Assembly: GCF_014898055.3 (NCBI RefSeq)
Contig: NW_023605194.1
Coordinates: 59,807,361-59,871,360 of the forward strand
Reading direction: 5' to 3'
From: Talpa occidentalis
Lineage: Eukaryota > Chordata > Mammalia > Eulipotyphla > Talpidae
DNA length: 64,000 bases
Below are positions 1 through 11,537 of this stretch, in pieces. Made by a program: the position numbers and the translations under genes. The stretch's first letter is position 1. Each line of letters begins with the position of its first letter. The notes under the pieces were generated by a model that had not been told where the DNA came from, searched no databases, and saw only the letters and a list, made by a program, of their open reading frames with translations.

Positions 1-260
1 TCATAGCAGGAATCTAGAAAACTTAAATAAGGGATCAGGAAAAAGAATAACTATAAGAAAGTAAAAATCAAAATCAACAAACAACTATGAACCAGAGACA
101 CTCTATGGGAAGTGGGGGCAGGGAGGGGAGGGATTGGGGTCAAAATAAGGGGGTCGCAATTGTATGGGGAATATAAAAATAAAATTTATATAAAAAATAC
201 AATCCCCCCCAAAAATAAAATAAAATAAAATAAAAAAATAAAAAAAAAATTAAAAAAATA
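1..260 (+). mobile_element. 3' end of a poly(A) retroelement, probably L1
   Basis: A G-rich stretch (about 107-160) is followed by an AT-rich segment and then a long A-rich tail with AAAAT units at about 180-260, which is the layout of a LINE 3' UTR and tail. It differs from the other L1 3' UTR pieces in this window, so the assignment to L1 is tentative. Confidence 0.4.
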
Positions 261-3200
261 GAAATAAGTTCTGTTATCTTCATGGATATAATATCGATAT
301 TTTTAAAGAATCCTACATTAATTTCATCCTAATTACAGCAATCAGTTCACCCACCTTATGTGGCTGTTTAATATATTGCAAATTCTTCTACCATGTGCTC
401 AGGCGGTGAGTAATTCCAAGTGAGTGGTTACTCCATATGAGAGAATTTAGTTTTCTTTTGTAAAATTTTACTACAAGAAAGGCTATATATCCACTTATAA
501 TTGAAAGAAAATTGTTGCATGGTGCATTCAAAAGGGCTAGGAGAGAGTTTTCAAACATTATACCACAAAGAAAATAGGATTTGCGAAATCAGGGTCTACT
601 TCTATTCTAAAGCAATTAAGTCCAGGAAAAGTAATACATAGGAATAATCACTTCAAGTGCGTTCAAGTTCAGTGAAAATTGTACCTGAACGTGCTCAGAG
701 AGAATGTAAGGGCATTGCATTAAGAACTGTTCTGGAGAAGTATTTCAGCATTTGAAAACACTGAGAAAGAATGAAGTAGCGCTATTCTAGACAAAAATTT
801 TGAGTACTATTTTTTTGCTCCCATACTGCTTTAATGTTGATTTCTTATGATAATCAGTCCTAAGAAAATAACAAAAATCAGCAAAAGTAATATTCTTAGG
901 AAATAAGATAATGAATTAAAAATGATACCCATGCTTTGTTTCCAGCTATGAGAAATAATTACAGTTAGTAATTAATTGTTTTAGTAATTAATTGTTTTAG
1001 TAATTGTTTAGTAAACACTCCCCAACTGTGGGATGGAATGAGAAACTACATTCATGGGCCAACAGTTCATGTATTTTCATAGGCTTTTACTTTTGCCAGG
1101 TAGAAGATGTAATGATTCAGCAGCAGTCATGATGTTTTATTTGAACATTTACCTGCTCTCTGGATTCAAACTCAGGCAGTTCCAGTGATGCCTGGGGAAC
1201 AAGGATTACAAGATAGGCTAGAGGAGGCTGGCAATTCAGCCATCGGTACAAGGTTAATGCATATCAGTACACTTTTAAATCTGTAAGGAAATATGTTTCA
1301 GCACACGTTACAAGAGAAAAGGAAAACATTTCAGTCAGAAAATAGTTTTTGTCAGATTGCCAACACTAGTCAAAACAATTATCTTTCTGTTTCTTTCTCC
1401 CATATAAACACAGAAACCTGAAACTGAATATATCACAAATGGCTTAAGGAAAAAAAAAAACCAAATTTTCCATTGCTGAAGAGGTTTTTGTAAATCTGTC
1501 CACCTGAATGCACCTTCATCTAATCTAGTGAACTCTGCAACAATTATACATCCCCAAGTTGGAATTTTCAGGAGAGAAAATAAATTGGTGAGGGCATAAA
1601 GAAGAAAGTATATAATTTAATATCAAACATTAACAATTACCAATTTTCTCCATGACAGTCCTTTTCACTTTGAGGCAAGTAGTGAAAAGAATATTGAATC
1701 CAATGAGTGTTTACCATAATGTCAAAATATCAACACATCAAAACATCACCAGTGAAGTGTGTCCAAGGTTGTGGTATCAAAATTCCCACTGTCCCAGCCC
1801 ATGCTCTGCCCAGATTTTCTAATTCACATTCCCCTATCCCCATAAAGTACAGTTTCATCTATTCTCTCCCTGTTCCTTCCCAAATAAAAAGTCCACTAAG
1901 TCCTGAGGTTTCTGAAGATTCTTTCTCATTATTTAAGAAAACAGGTGATTTCCTTCTGATTTCCAAATACCCATCATCTTTTCCTCATTCTTAATATTGC
2001 AGAAAGAAGTTCATCTTTAAAAAAGTACACTCTTTAGTGCCAATTGTAATAGTGGATGGGTGAGCTTGGACCTCACTTTGGGGCTACTTAGGGATAATTA
2101 GAAGTGCATGCCATGTAAGACACCAGAACCTGTACTTGCATTAGTAGGAATGACCTGTGTTCATTCCTCAACTCCCTAGGCCATAAAAATGTTACTATTT
2201 CTGAATTACTCTATCTATTATAACCAATATCTTGTCTTGTATAAATTTAACAAGGTCTCAAATTATTTTTTAATCATCTACATATATAAGAATTCCATAT
2301 ACATACATACTACAGTTAGCTTATTTTTTTTTTAACCAATGAAGTCTTGATAGCAAAGAATCTATCTTTTACTTCTTGGCACCTCTGCTAATATACATTT
2401 AAATTCTTGTTTAGTAAGATAATGAAACTTTGGGAAGTAGAAAAGATAAAGAAAACTGAGTTCTGTTCTAGTAGGACTTAAAATGTGTTAAGTTAGTCCA
2501 GAGTTCCCACTGGAACAGAGTTGAGATCACCATGAATAAAACACAGCTCTTACAAATACTTACATTTGGGAAGTAGGGGTGGGGATCACAGATAAAATGT
2601 CTACATTGTAACTATCATATAAGATAGGATTGGTAATTGATTTGAAGGAAAAAATTACTTCTGACTGGGATATGGGGCAGTAGGAATATAAGACAGCACT
2701 GAAAATAACCAAACGATAGAATTAGGGAGTACTTTATAAATTCTATTAAGATTTCCAGAACATAGGAAAATGCTGTAAAGTTTACATTGGCATCTACTCA
2801 CCTGTAATGTGCCTGCAAGGTAAGTCTAATGGAATAGTTGGCCTATCACAAGTAGAGGAAGAGCAGATGGAATTTTGTGAGAAGACAAAGGGGCACATCT
2901 TTCAGAACAGTCCTAGTGCATTAGTTGAGTTGGGTGCATTCTGGGACATCTCTGGAATAGCTATGTGAAAGCTAGTTCATGCACCTGAGAGGATACAAAA
3001 AGGAAGACTCAAACCAGGTAACCACAATGTTATCTGCTGAGATAAGTTCAAAAGCATGCCGAGAACAAGTGCAGGAAGAGATCTGGGGAAAGGACTGGGA
3101 CATCCTGTTCTTTTAATTCCATTCACCCAGGTGCATAATTAGAGATTTGGCAACTAACAACTTCCCCAGGCACCTTTACATCCTTCCTTTAAAGGGAAAG

Positions 3201-3590
3201 GAAACAAAATACTAAGATAGTGAAAAAAGGAAATAGCTGAGAGTTAATTAGGATCATTCCTTTCCTTTGCAAAAACTGGTAGCCTGGAGGAGGATATAAA
3301 TCCAAGAAATAGATATTAATGACTGGGACATAATCCCTTCTCTCCATTCATTGTTCCCCAATGAATTCCCACAAGCTGAATTGCCTGGGTTCAATCTTTG
3401 CAGCAAAAGAAATCAGACCAGTTAACTCACCAAGAAAAGAATATAAAACAGCAACATCCCCATAAGATTTACTCAGAAATATTCAGTAATAAATATTACT
3501 AAAACATTCCAAACCATAAATTTTAGAATATTACTTAATTAATTTGATTCATTTTCCAGTGAGAAAACATAAATTTCACGTACCAAGGAC
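261..3590. other. Unassigned intronic sequence
   Basis: No exon, RNA gene or well-preserved repeat recognised. A short tandem repeat of a TAATTAATTGTTTTAG-like unit lies at about 968-1012. The open frame at 1707-1994 has no family resemblance. Confidence 0.5.
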
Positions 3591-3594
3591 AAAA

Positions 3595-3595
<1 letters not shown>

Positions 3596-3661
<66 letters not shown>
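3596..3661. repeat. Compound microsatellite (TA)n(GA)n
   Basis: About 34 bp of alternating TA at 3596-3630 runs directly into about 31 bp of AG at 3631-3661. The join is abrupt and both halves are uninterrupted, so this locus is likely length-polymorphic. Confidence 0.95.
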
Positions 3662-4369
3662 CAGTATCCATCATATGCTATGCTATCACTTCTTTGCCTG
3701 TCCAAATAAGTAAAGTCCTGCCCAAAAGTCATTATTGTATTTGACTTTCAGTTTCAAAAATAGCTGTTGTAAATTTAAGTGACCATTTTCTGAGTTGAAA
3801 AAAGAGGGCACAAAAGTAATCTAGGCAGAGAGCAGTCAATCTTTTTGACTGTATCCCAAGAAAAACCACACACAAGCTCGAGTGCTAGCCTGGTCTCTGG
3901 TTCTCACAGTAGGGTAGCTGAAAGGCTCACACAGTTCAAGGAGCTATCCTTTGGGAATTTATTTTTTGGCATTAAAACTGATCTTTGGTTCTCATGTAGA
4001 CTTGAGCAAGCTGAAAATACTTTTATGGCTCCATCTTTGGTAATGGGTACATTCCTGGTGGCCGAGTAAGTCATCAGTAATGAAGGTATGTTTAAAAACA
4101 GAATGACAAAGTATGCTTGTGAGCTACATTCACCAGAGCAAATGCAATAAAATTCAGTAGAATACTGAAAAACTAAATATAACAATTTCCCCCCTTCCTG
4201 CTTACTTCACTTCAAAACATTTTAAATGAAAACCATCAATGTAAATCTCTTTCAGGTTAACAATTTAAGCTCCCATCAACAAGTGCTCATCAATCCCCTC
4301 TTGGAGGTTTAAACCCTGGAATAAGTGTTGGGAGGAAACGAAACACTCCAGAATTATAATATAATGGTT
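3662..4369. other. Unassigned intronic sequence
   Basis: No coding or RNA signal recognised. The overlapping open frames at 3845-4069 and 3904-4185 lie on opposite strands and resemble no known protein. Confidence 0.45.
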
Positions 4370-4386
4370 AAAAAAGTGCCCCCCAA

Positions 4387-4494
4387 CGGCCTCCCCCGGT
4401 GGCACAGTGGTTGAGCGCTGGGTTGCTGGGTTGCGAGGCTGCCCGCAGCCTCTGCAGCACCAGTTCGATCTCTGGCCACCGGCGAGGGTCCCAC
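4387..4494 (+). mobile_element. Short (head-only) tRNA-derived SINE, type A head
   Basis: The copy starts with the CGGCCTCCCCCGGTGG head and carries a Pol III B-box-like GTTCGATCTC. It ends at GGGTCCCAC followed directly by A. It is bounded by a perfect 17-bp target-site duplication (4370-4386 and 4495-4511), so it is a complete insertion and not a later deletion. It lacks the roughly 150-bp body of the long SINE. Confidence 0.9.
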
Positions 4495-4504
4495 AAAAAA
4501 GTGC

Positions 4505-4592
4505 CCCCCAAAATCATATCATATGCAAATCATATCATATGTGAAAAGTCACATGTGAAAAAATCATGTCATATGTGAAAAGTCACATGAAA
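4505..4592. repeat. Local tandem repeat of an ATCATATCATATGTG-type unit
   Basis: ATCATATCATATG and ATGTGAAAAGTCACATG motifs recur several times over about 85 bp, immediately after the target duplication of the short SINE. The units are partly palindromic (GTGAAAAGTCAC). Confidence 0.8.
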
Positions 4593-5049
4593 TGGGGATA
4601 AAGGAGCTATGGAAGCATAAGTGAGAATGACAATTCTGTCTGCTAGAACAGTGGAATGGCTTAATAAAGGAGGTAGCATGAGTTAGACTTGGAGGATATT
4701 AGGATTTCTGGACAGCGATGGGGCTATGTTACATAGGAAATGATGCAAGCAAATCTCTTAGCGTGGGAAAGTACAGACCATGCTCAGAATGGCAAGCCAC
4801 CTCTTGGTTGGAACACTGGGTCACACAGCGCACCGCTGAGGAGCAACGAGGGACAGGAGCCCAACTCCAATCCCCTTAGGCCCACGAAGGAGCACATCAA
4901 TGGTGGCATCGGCTCATAAAACCAAACTGAAAGAAAGTGAGGCACATTCACACATCAATATTCCTTAACAATAACAGACACTCGTTTAAGGGCATCAGTA
5001 AGTAATTATTTAAAGGCTCCCTGGGGTCTGGTTATCAGACCCAGCTGAA

Positions 5050-5170
5050 GCCAGAAAAGTCACTTCCAATATTAACTTATTTGGTAACTCATTTAATGCC
5101 TTGGGTCAACAGATCTTTCATCTATAAAATGGGAGTAATTGTAATACTTATCTAGTTGACCTGCAGCAGG
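5050..5170 (+). repeat. MIR-type SINE fragment
   Basis: A TTGGTAACTCATTTAATGCC segment followed by CATCTATAAAATGGGAGTAA matches the core and downstream part of the ancient mammalian MIR, which has the typical 'cat ctgtaaaatgggg' run. Highly diverged. Confidence 0.55.
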
Positions 5171-5323
5171 GCAACTGAGGCTAAAGAGACTAATTCAAAG
5201 GATTCTGTTGGAAATGATCAGAACAGAAGCATATGAAAAATACACTACATAACTCAGAGAAATAATAATCAAGCATCCAAATCCTGTTCTGTAGAGTCAG
5301 AAAGGAATTTTGGGAGCACAAGA

Positions 5324-5325
<2 letters not shown>

Positions 5326-5357
<32 letters not shown>
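5326..5357. repeat. (CA)n microsatellite
   Basis: Sixteen uninterrupted CA dinucleotides. Confidence 0.97.
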
Positions 5358-5359
<2 letters not shown>

Positions 5360-5799
5360 CTCCGAAGTGCTGAAAAATATCCAAACAAGCTATTCCAATG
5401 AGGGGGAAAGAGTACAAACACCAAAGAACAGGTTAGTTTTCTTTGTCATATCATTTTTGGGAAATGACAAAAGAATAAAAATAAAAGATACAACAGTTTT
5501 TCCATGTGCTAAGCCAGCTGCTACTAAATGAAGGCAATAGTGTTGTTTAAATAACATTGATAGCAATAGATTCCAGAGGTCCATCAGAAATAATGCAATG
5601 CTTTATAAAGGGGGGAAAGGGAACTAATTTCATCCATCTTAAGTGGAATACACAAGTCTCTATGCAAAGCCAAAACAGATGGAGAAGAAAACAGTTTTTA
5701 GTAACAAAAATCTCCCAATATATCTCTTCTTTCCGAATACTTGAGAGCAAAGGAGAATAAAGAATATAGAGTGTTACTGCTGTCCTCCATGGCAAAAAA

Positions 5800-6110
5800 A
5801 GAACATTCATTCATTCATCCATATGATAAACTTTAATAAGCAGTTACTACATGCCAGGAAAGATGCTGGGGGAAGCTTTTTTTTTTTAGAAAACAAGGGA
5901 AAGAAACATCTTAAAAAATAGTTTTTGCGCTTGAGGAGGTAAGAAACGCAAGGATAAAATACATCAAAATTCATTTTATGAGGATGAGAGAAAATTACTC
6001 AAGTAAGCTGGATCCCACTAAAAAGGCACAGGCTAGGGAGACCTTGTGGTCATCCATGCAGGTCATTGCGCTGGGGCAGATAACATGGCTGATTAGAGGG
6101 TAGATGTACA
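5800..6110 (-). repeat. L2-type LINE fragment, antisense
   Basis: Begins with TTCATTCATTCATCC, the complement of the TGAA tail of L2, then a diverged version of the 'actatgtgccaggcactgt' segment. The part beyond about 5890 is weak. Confidence 0.5.
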
Positions 6111-7188
6111 GGCAAAAAGAGAAGAAATATGACATGCATACATATTTGCTCCTTCACCAGACTCTGAATTCCCATATAACCCTTGTAGATTAGAGATGAT
6201 TAAGTGCTTTCTTAATGAATGTGTTATAAGAGCAATGCAAATGCAAACTTGTAACCTTGAGAAAACAGGTGTTTAAGTCTGACAGAGAGAAGTGTATACA
6301 AAAACACGTGTATCACTCTCGCTATGTTTTCCTTGTTTAAGGTAATTTTTAGGTTTGTTAATTCAGCAAAACAAGGGTGATGCCTCACCACCCAACTTTT
6401 TCAGACTGATGACTTATACAGACATTTGGTTAGTTGGTTCATAGAGAAACAGTTTCATATGTAATTCATCTATTTGCAATGTTATCCCAGAAAAAAGTCA
6501 GGAAAAGTAAAGATGCTTTGACCATCAGATTTCCATCATCCATTTGCACCTCTGACTCTGCCTTTCTGTTCTTCATCTAAGATGCTGTTAATCCTCACCT
6601 CCTTCTCCAGAGCACAGAATTTGAATGCTAATGGAATAATTCTTGATTTCTTTTCTTGTGGCAATTTACTAGAGGAAGAACATGGACTAATGAATTCTAC
6701 AGATGACTCTAAATCCTACTTAAGGGTTTCAACACCCTCTTCTACCAAACCTTTAAATGAAACTGCAACTGTTAATGTAACTGACTGACTTAAGTCTCAC
6801 TAACTTTCAATCTAAATATTCTTGTCAAGTAGCTTGTAAAGGAAAAGGACAAATGGCTAAAAAAAAATAGAAAAAAATTAAAGGTCTAAATCACCTATAT
6901 ACTGAGTAATCAGCCATTGAATTATTCAGCTGACTGTACATTATGAAGTCTTCTTCCATCTATGCTTTAATGCAACTTTTATTGACATTTTGACAGTTAT
7001 ACATAAAATCACAGCTCTTATAAGTAATACAGCACTGCTTTTGAGATTGAGAATTCTCCTAATGGCGCTTTGAACATTTTAAATTAAGTTATACTCATTT
7101 ATGGGAAAATAGCTCTTAAGTCTTTAAATATAAAACTGTGAATTTGACTGCTTATTTATTTAAAAGGAAGTCTTGCCTACAGTTTTAT
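6111..7188. other. Unassigned intronic sequence
   Basis: No repeat or exon recognised. The 68-codon open frame at 6582-6788 has no recognised domain, and I see no splice context that would make it an exon. Confidence 0.45.
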
Positions 7189-7193
7189 ATGAT

Positions 7194-7613
7194 TTTAGGG
7201 TAAGGGAAAATGTCAGGCTTTTCTGCCCTCCTGCCGTCAGGATGGATGATGGATACTTGTGGTCCTGAATGCATGCCTGATGGCGGGCACCTGGAGTAGG
7301 GTGTGGACATAGGCAGATAGGATTCAACTGGGCTAAGACTGTGCTTTTTAAGGGCGGCATCACGGAGATGCCAGCAGAAGCAGAAGCAGCCAAAAAAGAA
7401 GCCGAAAGAGATCACCGGAGAGCCCAGATAGAGTGAAGACTTGCTGGGGGCTGGGAGGACTGCCAGCCTCCCGGCCCCCCAGCACCCCTGCCTGCATATG
7501 CCCGGTGAACCCCAAATAAAAGACCTGCAAAACCCCTGAGGGCTCTGACTCCTCCTTCACCCCGTCTGCATGGGATCAGAAAACCTGCACTGTGGTCAAT
7601 TCCTGCCACTACA
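7194..7613 (+). repeat. 5' LTR of the small LTR element
   Basis: Starts TTTAGGGTAAGG (a one-base change from the TGTAGGG of its partners) and ends CACTACA. A polyadenylation signal, CAAATAAAAGACC, lies at about 7515-7527. An AGCAGA repeat and a polypyrimidine segment follow the U3-like part. Confidence 0.85.
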
Positions 7614-8484
7614 ATAGGCGTAAGTCGGCAAGATGATCCATGCAGACGGGTATGGAACCCTCCGAAGACCTGGAGGAACTAAGGAGTAACAGACTGTTTC
7701 CCTGTGACAATGCTGGAGGCACCACGGTGGCACAGGAGATGGACAAGGTCCAGAAGCTGCAGGACGAGACCGCGCATGGAGAAGACACCCGAGAGGACCA
7801 GCCAATGACCCCTGAGGCAGCAAGAATCATCGGGAAGAGAGGACCACGATTCAGAGCTCGCCGATGCTGATGTCAGGGAGAGGCCTAATGGACTTGGACT
7901 GATGGACTTGGACTGACAATCCTGCCAGAAGGCGGAGGACCTTGGCAGGTTATGTTTTCCTGAGAATCTGGGGGTGGCCAGTGGGCCTTGATGGCCAAAA
8001 GCAGCCTGTGAATGCCCAGCAGCCAGGCAGAGGAGAAAAGCCAACTGAGAAGGCAAAAGCTGGGGCTGATGCTAAGTTGAGAAGCCCTGAGTGGCTGTTA
8101 AGCAGCCTAAGTATGCAGAAGACCTGTGAGTCTTGTAAAATCACCTGTGGGTGATGCCCTGCTCGTTCCTGAGTGAGAGTGAGGAGTTGAGGAACCCGTC
8201 CTTGGGGGACGGGTGGGGAATGTGGCTTGGGGTGGAGCCCAAGCCGCATGTAGAGTTTGGATCCCCGACCCATGTGCAGTGCCTTTGGCAGCAGATTTGG
8301 TGGCTCATCTGCTGGTACCAATGATCGTCTTGATACTAGGTTGGGGCCCTGCCTGGACTTATTTGTGTTCTGTTGTATTTTGTTATATTGTGATGTATTT
8401 GCTTTTGTGGGCCATGGCTGCATTGTTTGTTTGCTAAATTGTATATATGTAGATTATATGGCAGAAAACCCTGAGGGAGTGGAC
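7614..8484 (+). other. Interior of the LTR element, no recognised retroviral genes
   Basis: The first bases after the LTR (ATAGGCGTAAGTCGGC) do not match a primer-binding site I know. The interior holds an open frame of 76 codons at 7640-7870, acidic at first and arginine-rich at the end, with no recognised domain. It also holds a 14-bp unit repeated twice at 7888-7915, a GC hairpin at 8195-8213, and a purine-rich tract just before the 3' LTR at about 8472-8483. The open frame at 8257-8559 runs across the interior/LTR border and is probably chance. Confidence 0.6.
8472..8483 (+). other. Polypurine-tract-like segment
   Basis: GAGGGAGTGGA sits immediately before the 3' LTR start, the position where plus-strand priming occurs in LTR retroelements. 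The match is by position and base composition only. Confidence 0.5.
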
Positions 8485-8901
8485 TGTAGGGTAAGAACAA
8501 ATGTCAGGCTTTTCTGCCCTCACGCCTTCAGGATAGATGATGGATCCTTGTGGTCCTGAATGCATGCCTGATGGCGGGCACCTGGAGTAGGGTGTGGACA
8601 TAGGCAGATAGGATTCACCTGGGCTAAGACTGTGCTTTTTAAGGGCGGCGTCACGGGGACGCCAGCAGAAGCAGAAGCAGCCGAAAGAAGCCGAGAGAGA
8701 TCACCGAAGAGCCCAGATAGAGTGAAGACTTGCTGGGGACTGGGAGGACTGCCAGCCTCCCGGTCCCCCAGCACCCCTGCCTGCATATGCCTGGTGAACC
8801 CCAAATAAAAGACCTGCAAATCCCCTGAGGGCTCTGACTCCTCCTTTACTCGGTCTGCATGGGATCAGAAAACCTGCACTGTGTTCATTCCTGCCACTAC
8901 A
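8485..8901 (+). repeat. 3' LTR of the small LTR element
   Basis: Starts TGTAGGGTAAG and ends CACTACA, with the same AATAAA signal as the 5' LTR. It is followed by the ATGAT duplication. The terminal TG...CA is intact here, unlike in the 5' LTR. Confidence 0.88.
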
Positions 8902-9084
8902 ATGATGCAGCCCAAATAGCTCCCCTTAAATCCAACCATCTTATGATGATAAACATTAATGGGAATTTAATTCTGTAAGACAACTACTTCTGATTGTTCT
9001 GTTACTGGCAGCACATTTATTGCATTCAAATAAAATGTTTAAGACCTTGACACCTCCCTAAAAGCAACAAAAGAAATTACATAT

Positions 9085-9521
9085 TGTAGGGTAAGGTAAA
9101 AAGTATCAGGCTTTTCTGCCCTCCCGCCATCAGGATAGATGATGGATCCTTGCGGTCCTGAATGCATGCCTGATGGCGGGCACCTGGAGTAGGGTGTGGG
9201 CATAGGTAGATGGGAATCACCTCGCTAAGACTGGGCTTTTAAGGGTGGCATCACGGGGATGCCAGAAGAAGCAGTAGAAGCAAAAGCATGAGAGAAGCAG
9301 AGAGAACACTGGAGAGCCCAGAAAGAGTGAAGACTTACCAGCCTCCCAGCCCCCCAGCTCTCCTGCCTGCCGTGTGCCTGGTAAATCCCAATAAAAGCCT
9401 GCAAAAGCCACTGAGGGCTCCAGGACTTCTCCTTTATCCAGTCTGCTTGGGTCATAGAAAACCTAAGTATGCTGAAGACCCGTGAGTCTTCACAATGCTC
9501 TGTGCCATTCCTTCCCATACA
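9085..9521 (+). mobile_element. Solo LTR of the same family, variant U5
   Basis: Begins TGTAGGGTAAGG and aligns along its length with the two LTRs at 7194 and 8485, but it ends CCCATACA and has an extra block of about 35 bp near the 3' end (from about 9463). It is bounded by the perfect 5-bp duplication CATAT at 9080-9084 and 9522-9526, so it is a separate insertion followed by LTR-LTR recombination, not part of the neighbouring element. Confidence 0.85.
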
Positions 9522-9526
9522 CATAT

Positions 9527-10087
9527 CTTATACTAGCATAGTCTTTAAAGAAAGGGAAAACTATCATCTGTTTTCCTAACATTAACATTGATGCCAACCT
9601 TAAAATTAAGTGCAAATTCTTTAGAACATTGTGACTTTGTCTCCTATCTAGGAATTGACAAACACAAAATGAAATACAGTGCCCATTCTTGTTTTTTAAG
9701 AGTATAAACAAACAAAGCCCAAAATAACCAACCTTGTTTCTGAAGTAGTCAGAATGTGACACTTGTTACTGTAGGAAAAGATTCAGTAATTTAATTCATT
9801 TGATTAACTTAAACAGAAAAGAATTGGAAAATTGAAAACTAATGTTTGAAGTGAATTAAGAAGGCATTTGAAATGCAAGTAACACTAACCTGCCTCAGGG
9901 ATAAATGGGCCCAATTCAAAGGTTCTTAATTATAGCACAAAGATAACTAAGATAAGCATGAATTGATGAATAAGATGTACTCATCAGTGGCTAATGAGCC
10001 TAAGAACCAAATTTGATTCCATCTAAACAGGTTTGTTTTTTTTTTAATACAGTACTTTGTTTCTCAAATGAATTTCCATCAGCTAAT
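9527..10087. other. Unassigned intronic sequence
   Basis: Nothing recognised; the minus-strand frame at 9490-9762 overlaps the LTR edge and has no family match. Confidence 0.4.
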
Positions 10088-10395
10088 TTCTTTTGTTTAT
10101 TAATTGAGGTAAGATTGGTTTACAACACTGTATGATTTAGAGGTAAAGGATCATCCCTTTCACATAGCAATCTTCACCAAGACACCCAAAGTCCACCATA
10201 GTCCATTATGCTGCCCCCCCATTTTGCTTACCCCTCCTCTAAAAGCCTCAACTCTACAGTAAAATTTCTAAGGTTTATTATTGGTTTGACTTTATCTGAC
10301 CCTTTGTTTCTCTATATTTCACATGTAAGTGACACCATCCAGTATTTGTCCTGCTCCTTCTGTCTGATTTTGTTTAGCATGATAAATTTCTAAAG
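10088..10395 (-). mobile_element. L1 3' end fragment, antisense
   Basis: TTAATTGAGGTAAGATTGG, then a CCACCATAGTCCATTATG segment and a TTTGTTTAGCATGAT segment, recur in the same order in the larger L1 copy at 15138-16115. This places the piece in the 3' UTR and final part of L1 on the minus strand. Confidence 0.75.
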
Positions 10396-11295
10396 TCTAA
10401 GTTGAAGACTGGGTTTCACCAGTAGGCAAACAAATATAGATCTGATTTTATACACATACAGTGAAATTATTAAAATATGACAATATGGACACGAGTATAT
10501 ATTATTGAATGTAAAATAGAGATAGTCGCAGGACTTCTGGAATCTTCTTTACTCATGAAAAATAAATCAATAAAATTATGGGCAAAATGAAAGACTGGAA
10601 GTTTTAAAACACTCAAGGATGACCAAAACTCCCACAAAATTTGGAGACAGAAATTGATTATATTTTTAATGGTAAGCCTTGACACTGAATAATAATCTTT
10701 CACTGTATTGAAAATGAACTATAATTTGTAGAGTATTAGATATGATCTCTTAAATATAATCTCACATATTACCAAAGGATAAAAAAGTACTACTTTTGTA
10801 GTGGGAAATAACCATAATAATATACTTAAAGACTATAGAAAAATAATTTGAAAGTAATGGATTTGAACTGAGTGTAAAGGTCATATTTTAAAACTAATAT
10901 GAATAAGCAGACAGCATTCAGCTTTCATTTTAAACAAGTCACGAAGACAGTTTTCCTGACCAGCACCAGCAGGAGTTATTGTGTGAAGCACTAGGTGTTG
11001 CTTCCATCAGAAATGCTTGTCAATTTATATTCTCCTTCCCTCTGGTCTGTCTAGTGATGAAATACTCAAATATAAAGACTGGCTGATTTAAATTAGGAGT
11101 TGAACAAGGTAAATGGATCTGATCAGGTGAAGTTAATGTACATTCTAAGAATCACAACCTTTCTCCTTGCAATGTGACCTCTGGTCACCAACCACAGAGA
11201 AGTTGAATTTGAGGATAAGAATGAAATAGGTAGAGGTTTGATTCTGGAAGTTAGTCACTTACTCCAATTTACAGTCTCCCTGGTATATAAGCATT

Positions 11296-11337
11296 AAATT
11301 TACAAAAAAAAAAAAAAAGAAAAAAAAAGAAAAAAAC
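11296..11337. repeat. A-rich simple repeat
   Basis: Runs of A broken by single G residues; no element body recognised next to it. Confidence 0.8.
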
Positions 11338-11537
11338 CCACTCTAGAGCTTAGTCACAGTCAAATTGGAAAAATACTGGCATTAATAGTGTAGACAAAGG
11401 TTTTAATGTGCAACATGACACATGCAAATAAAGTAGCATTTCATTTAAAATCAAAGACAAAATCCTAGCAGTGTTCATCTCGACCTCACGTTTTTCTAGT
11501 TTTCTTTACCTTCAATCACTTTGTAATATAAATCTGG

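Larger units (their letters stand above)
7189..8906 (+). mobile_element. Small LTR-flanked retroelement (ERV-like, non-autonomous)
   Basis: Two direct LTRs of about 420 bp (7194-7613 and 8485-8901) flank an 871-bp interior. The whole is bracketed by a perfect 5-bp duplication, ATGAT, at 7189-7193 and 8902-8906. By eye the two LTRs differ at roughly two dozen positions, which suggests a fairly recent, lineage-specific insertion. The interior shows no recognisable gag, protease, reverse transcriptase or envelope frame, so the copy must have been mobilised in trans or be a deletion derivative. The segment is much richer in G+C than its surroundings. A 5-bp duplication occurs in several retroviral classes, so the class is left open. 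Confidence 0.85.

Noticed and set aside
3535..3744. Frames encoding YIYIYI and EREREQ-like or SLSLSL runs
   Set aside because: Pure translation of the TA/GA microsatellite.
7679..8423. Minus-strand frames of 125 and 157 codons
   Set aside because: They are antisense to the interior of the LTR element, in GC-rich sequence where stops are rare, and show no recognised domain.
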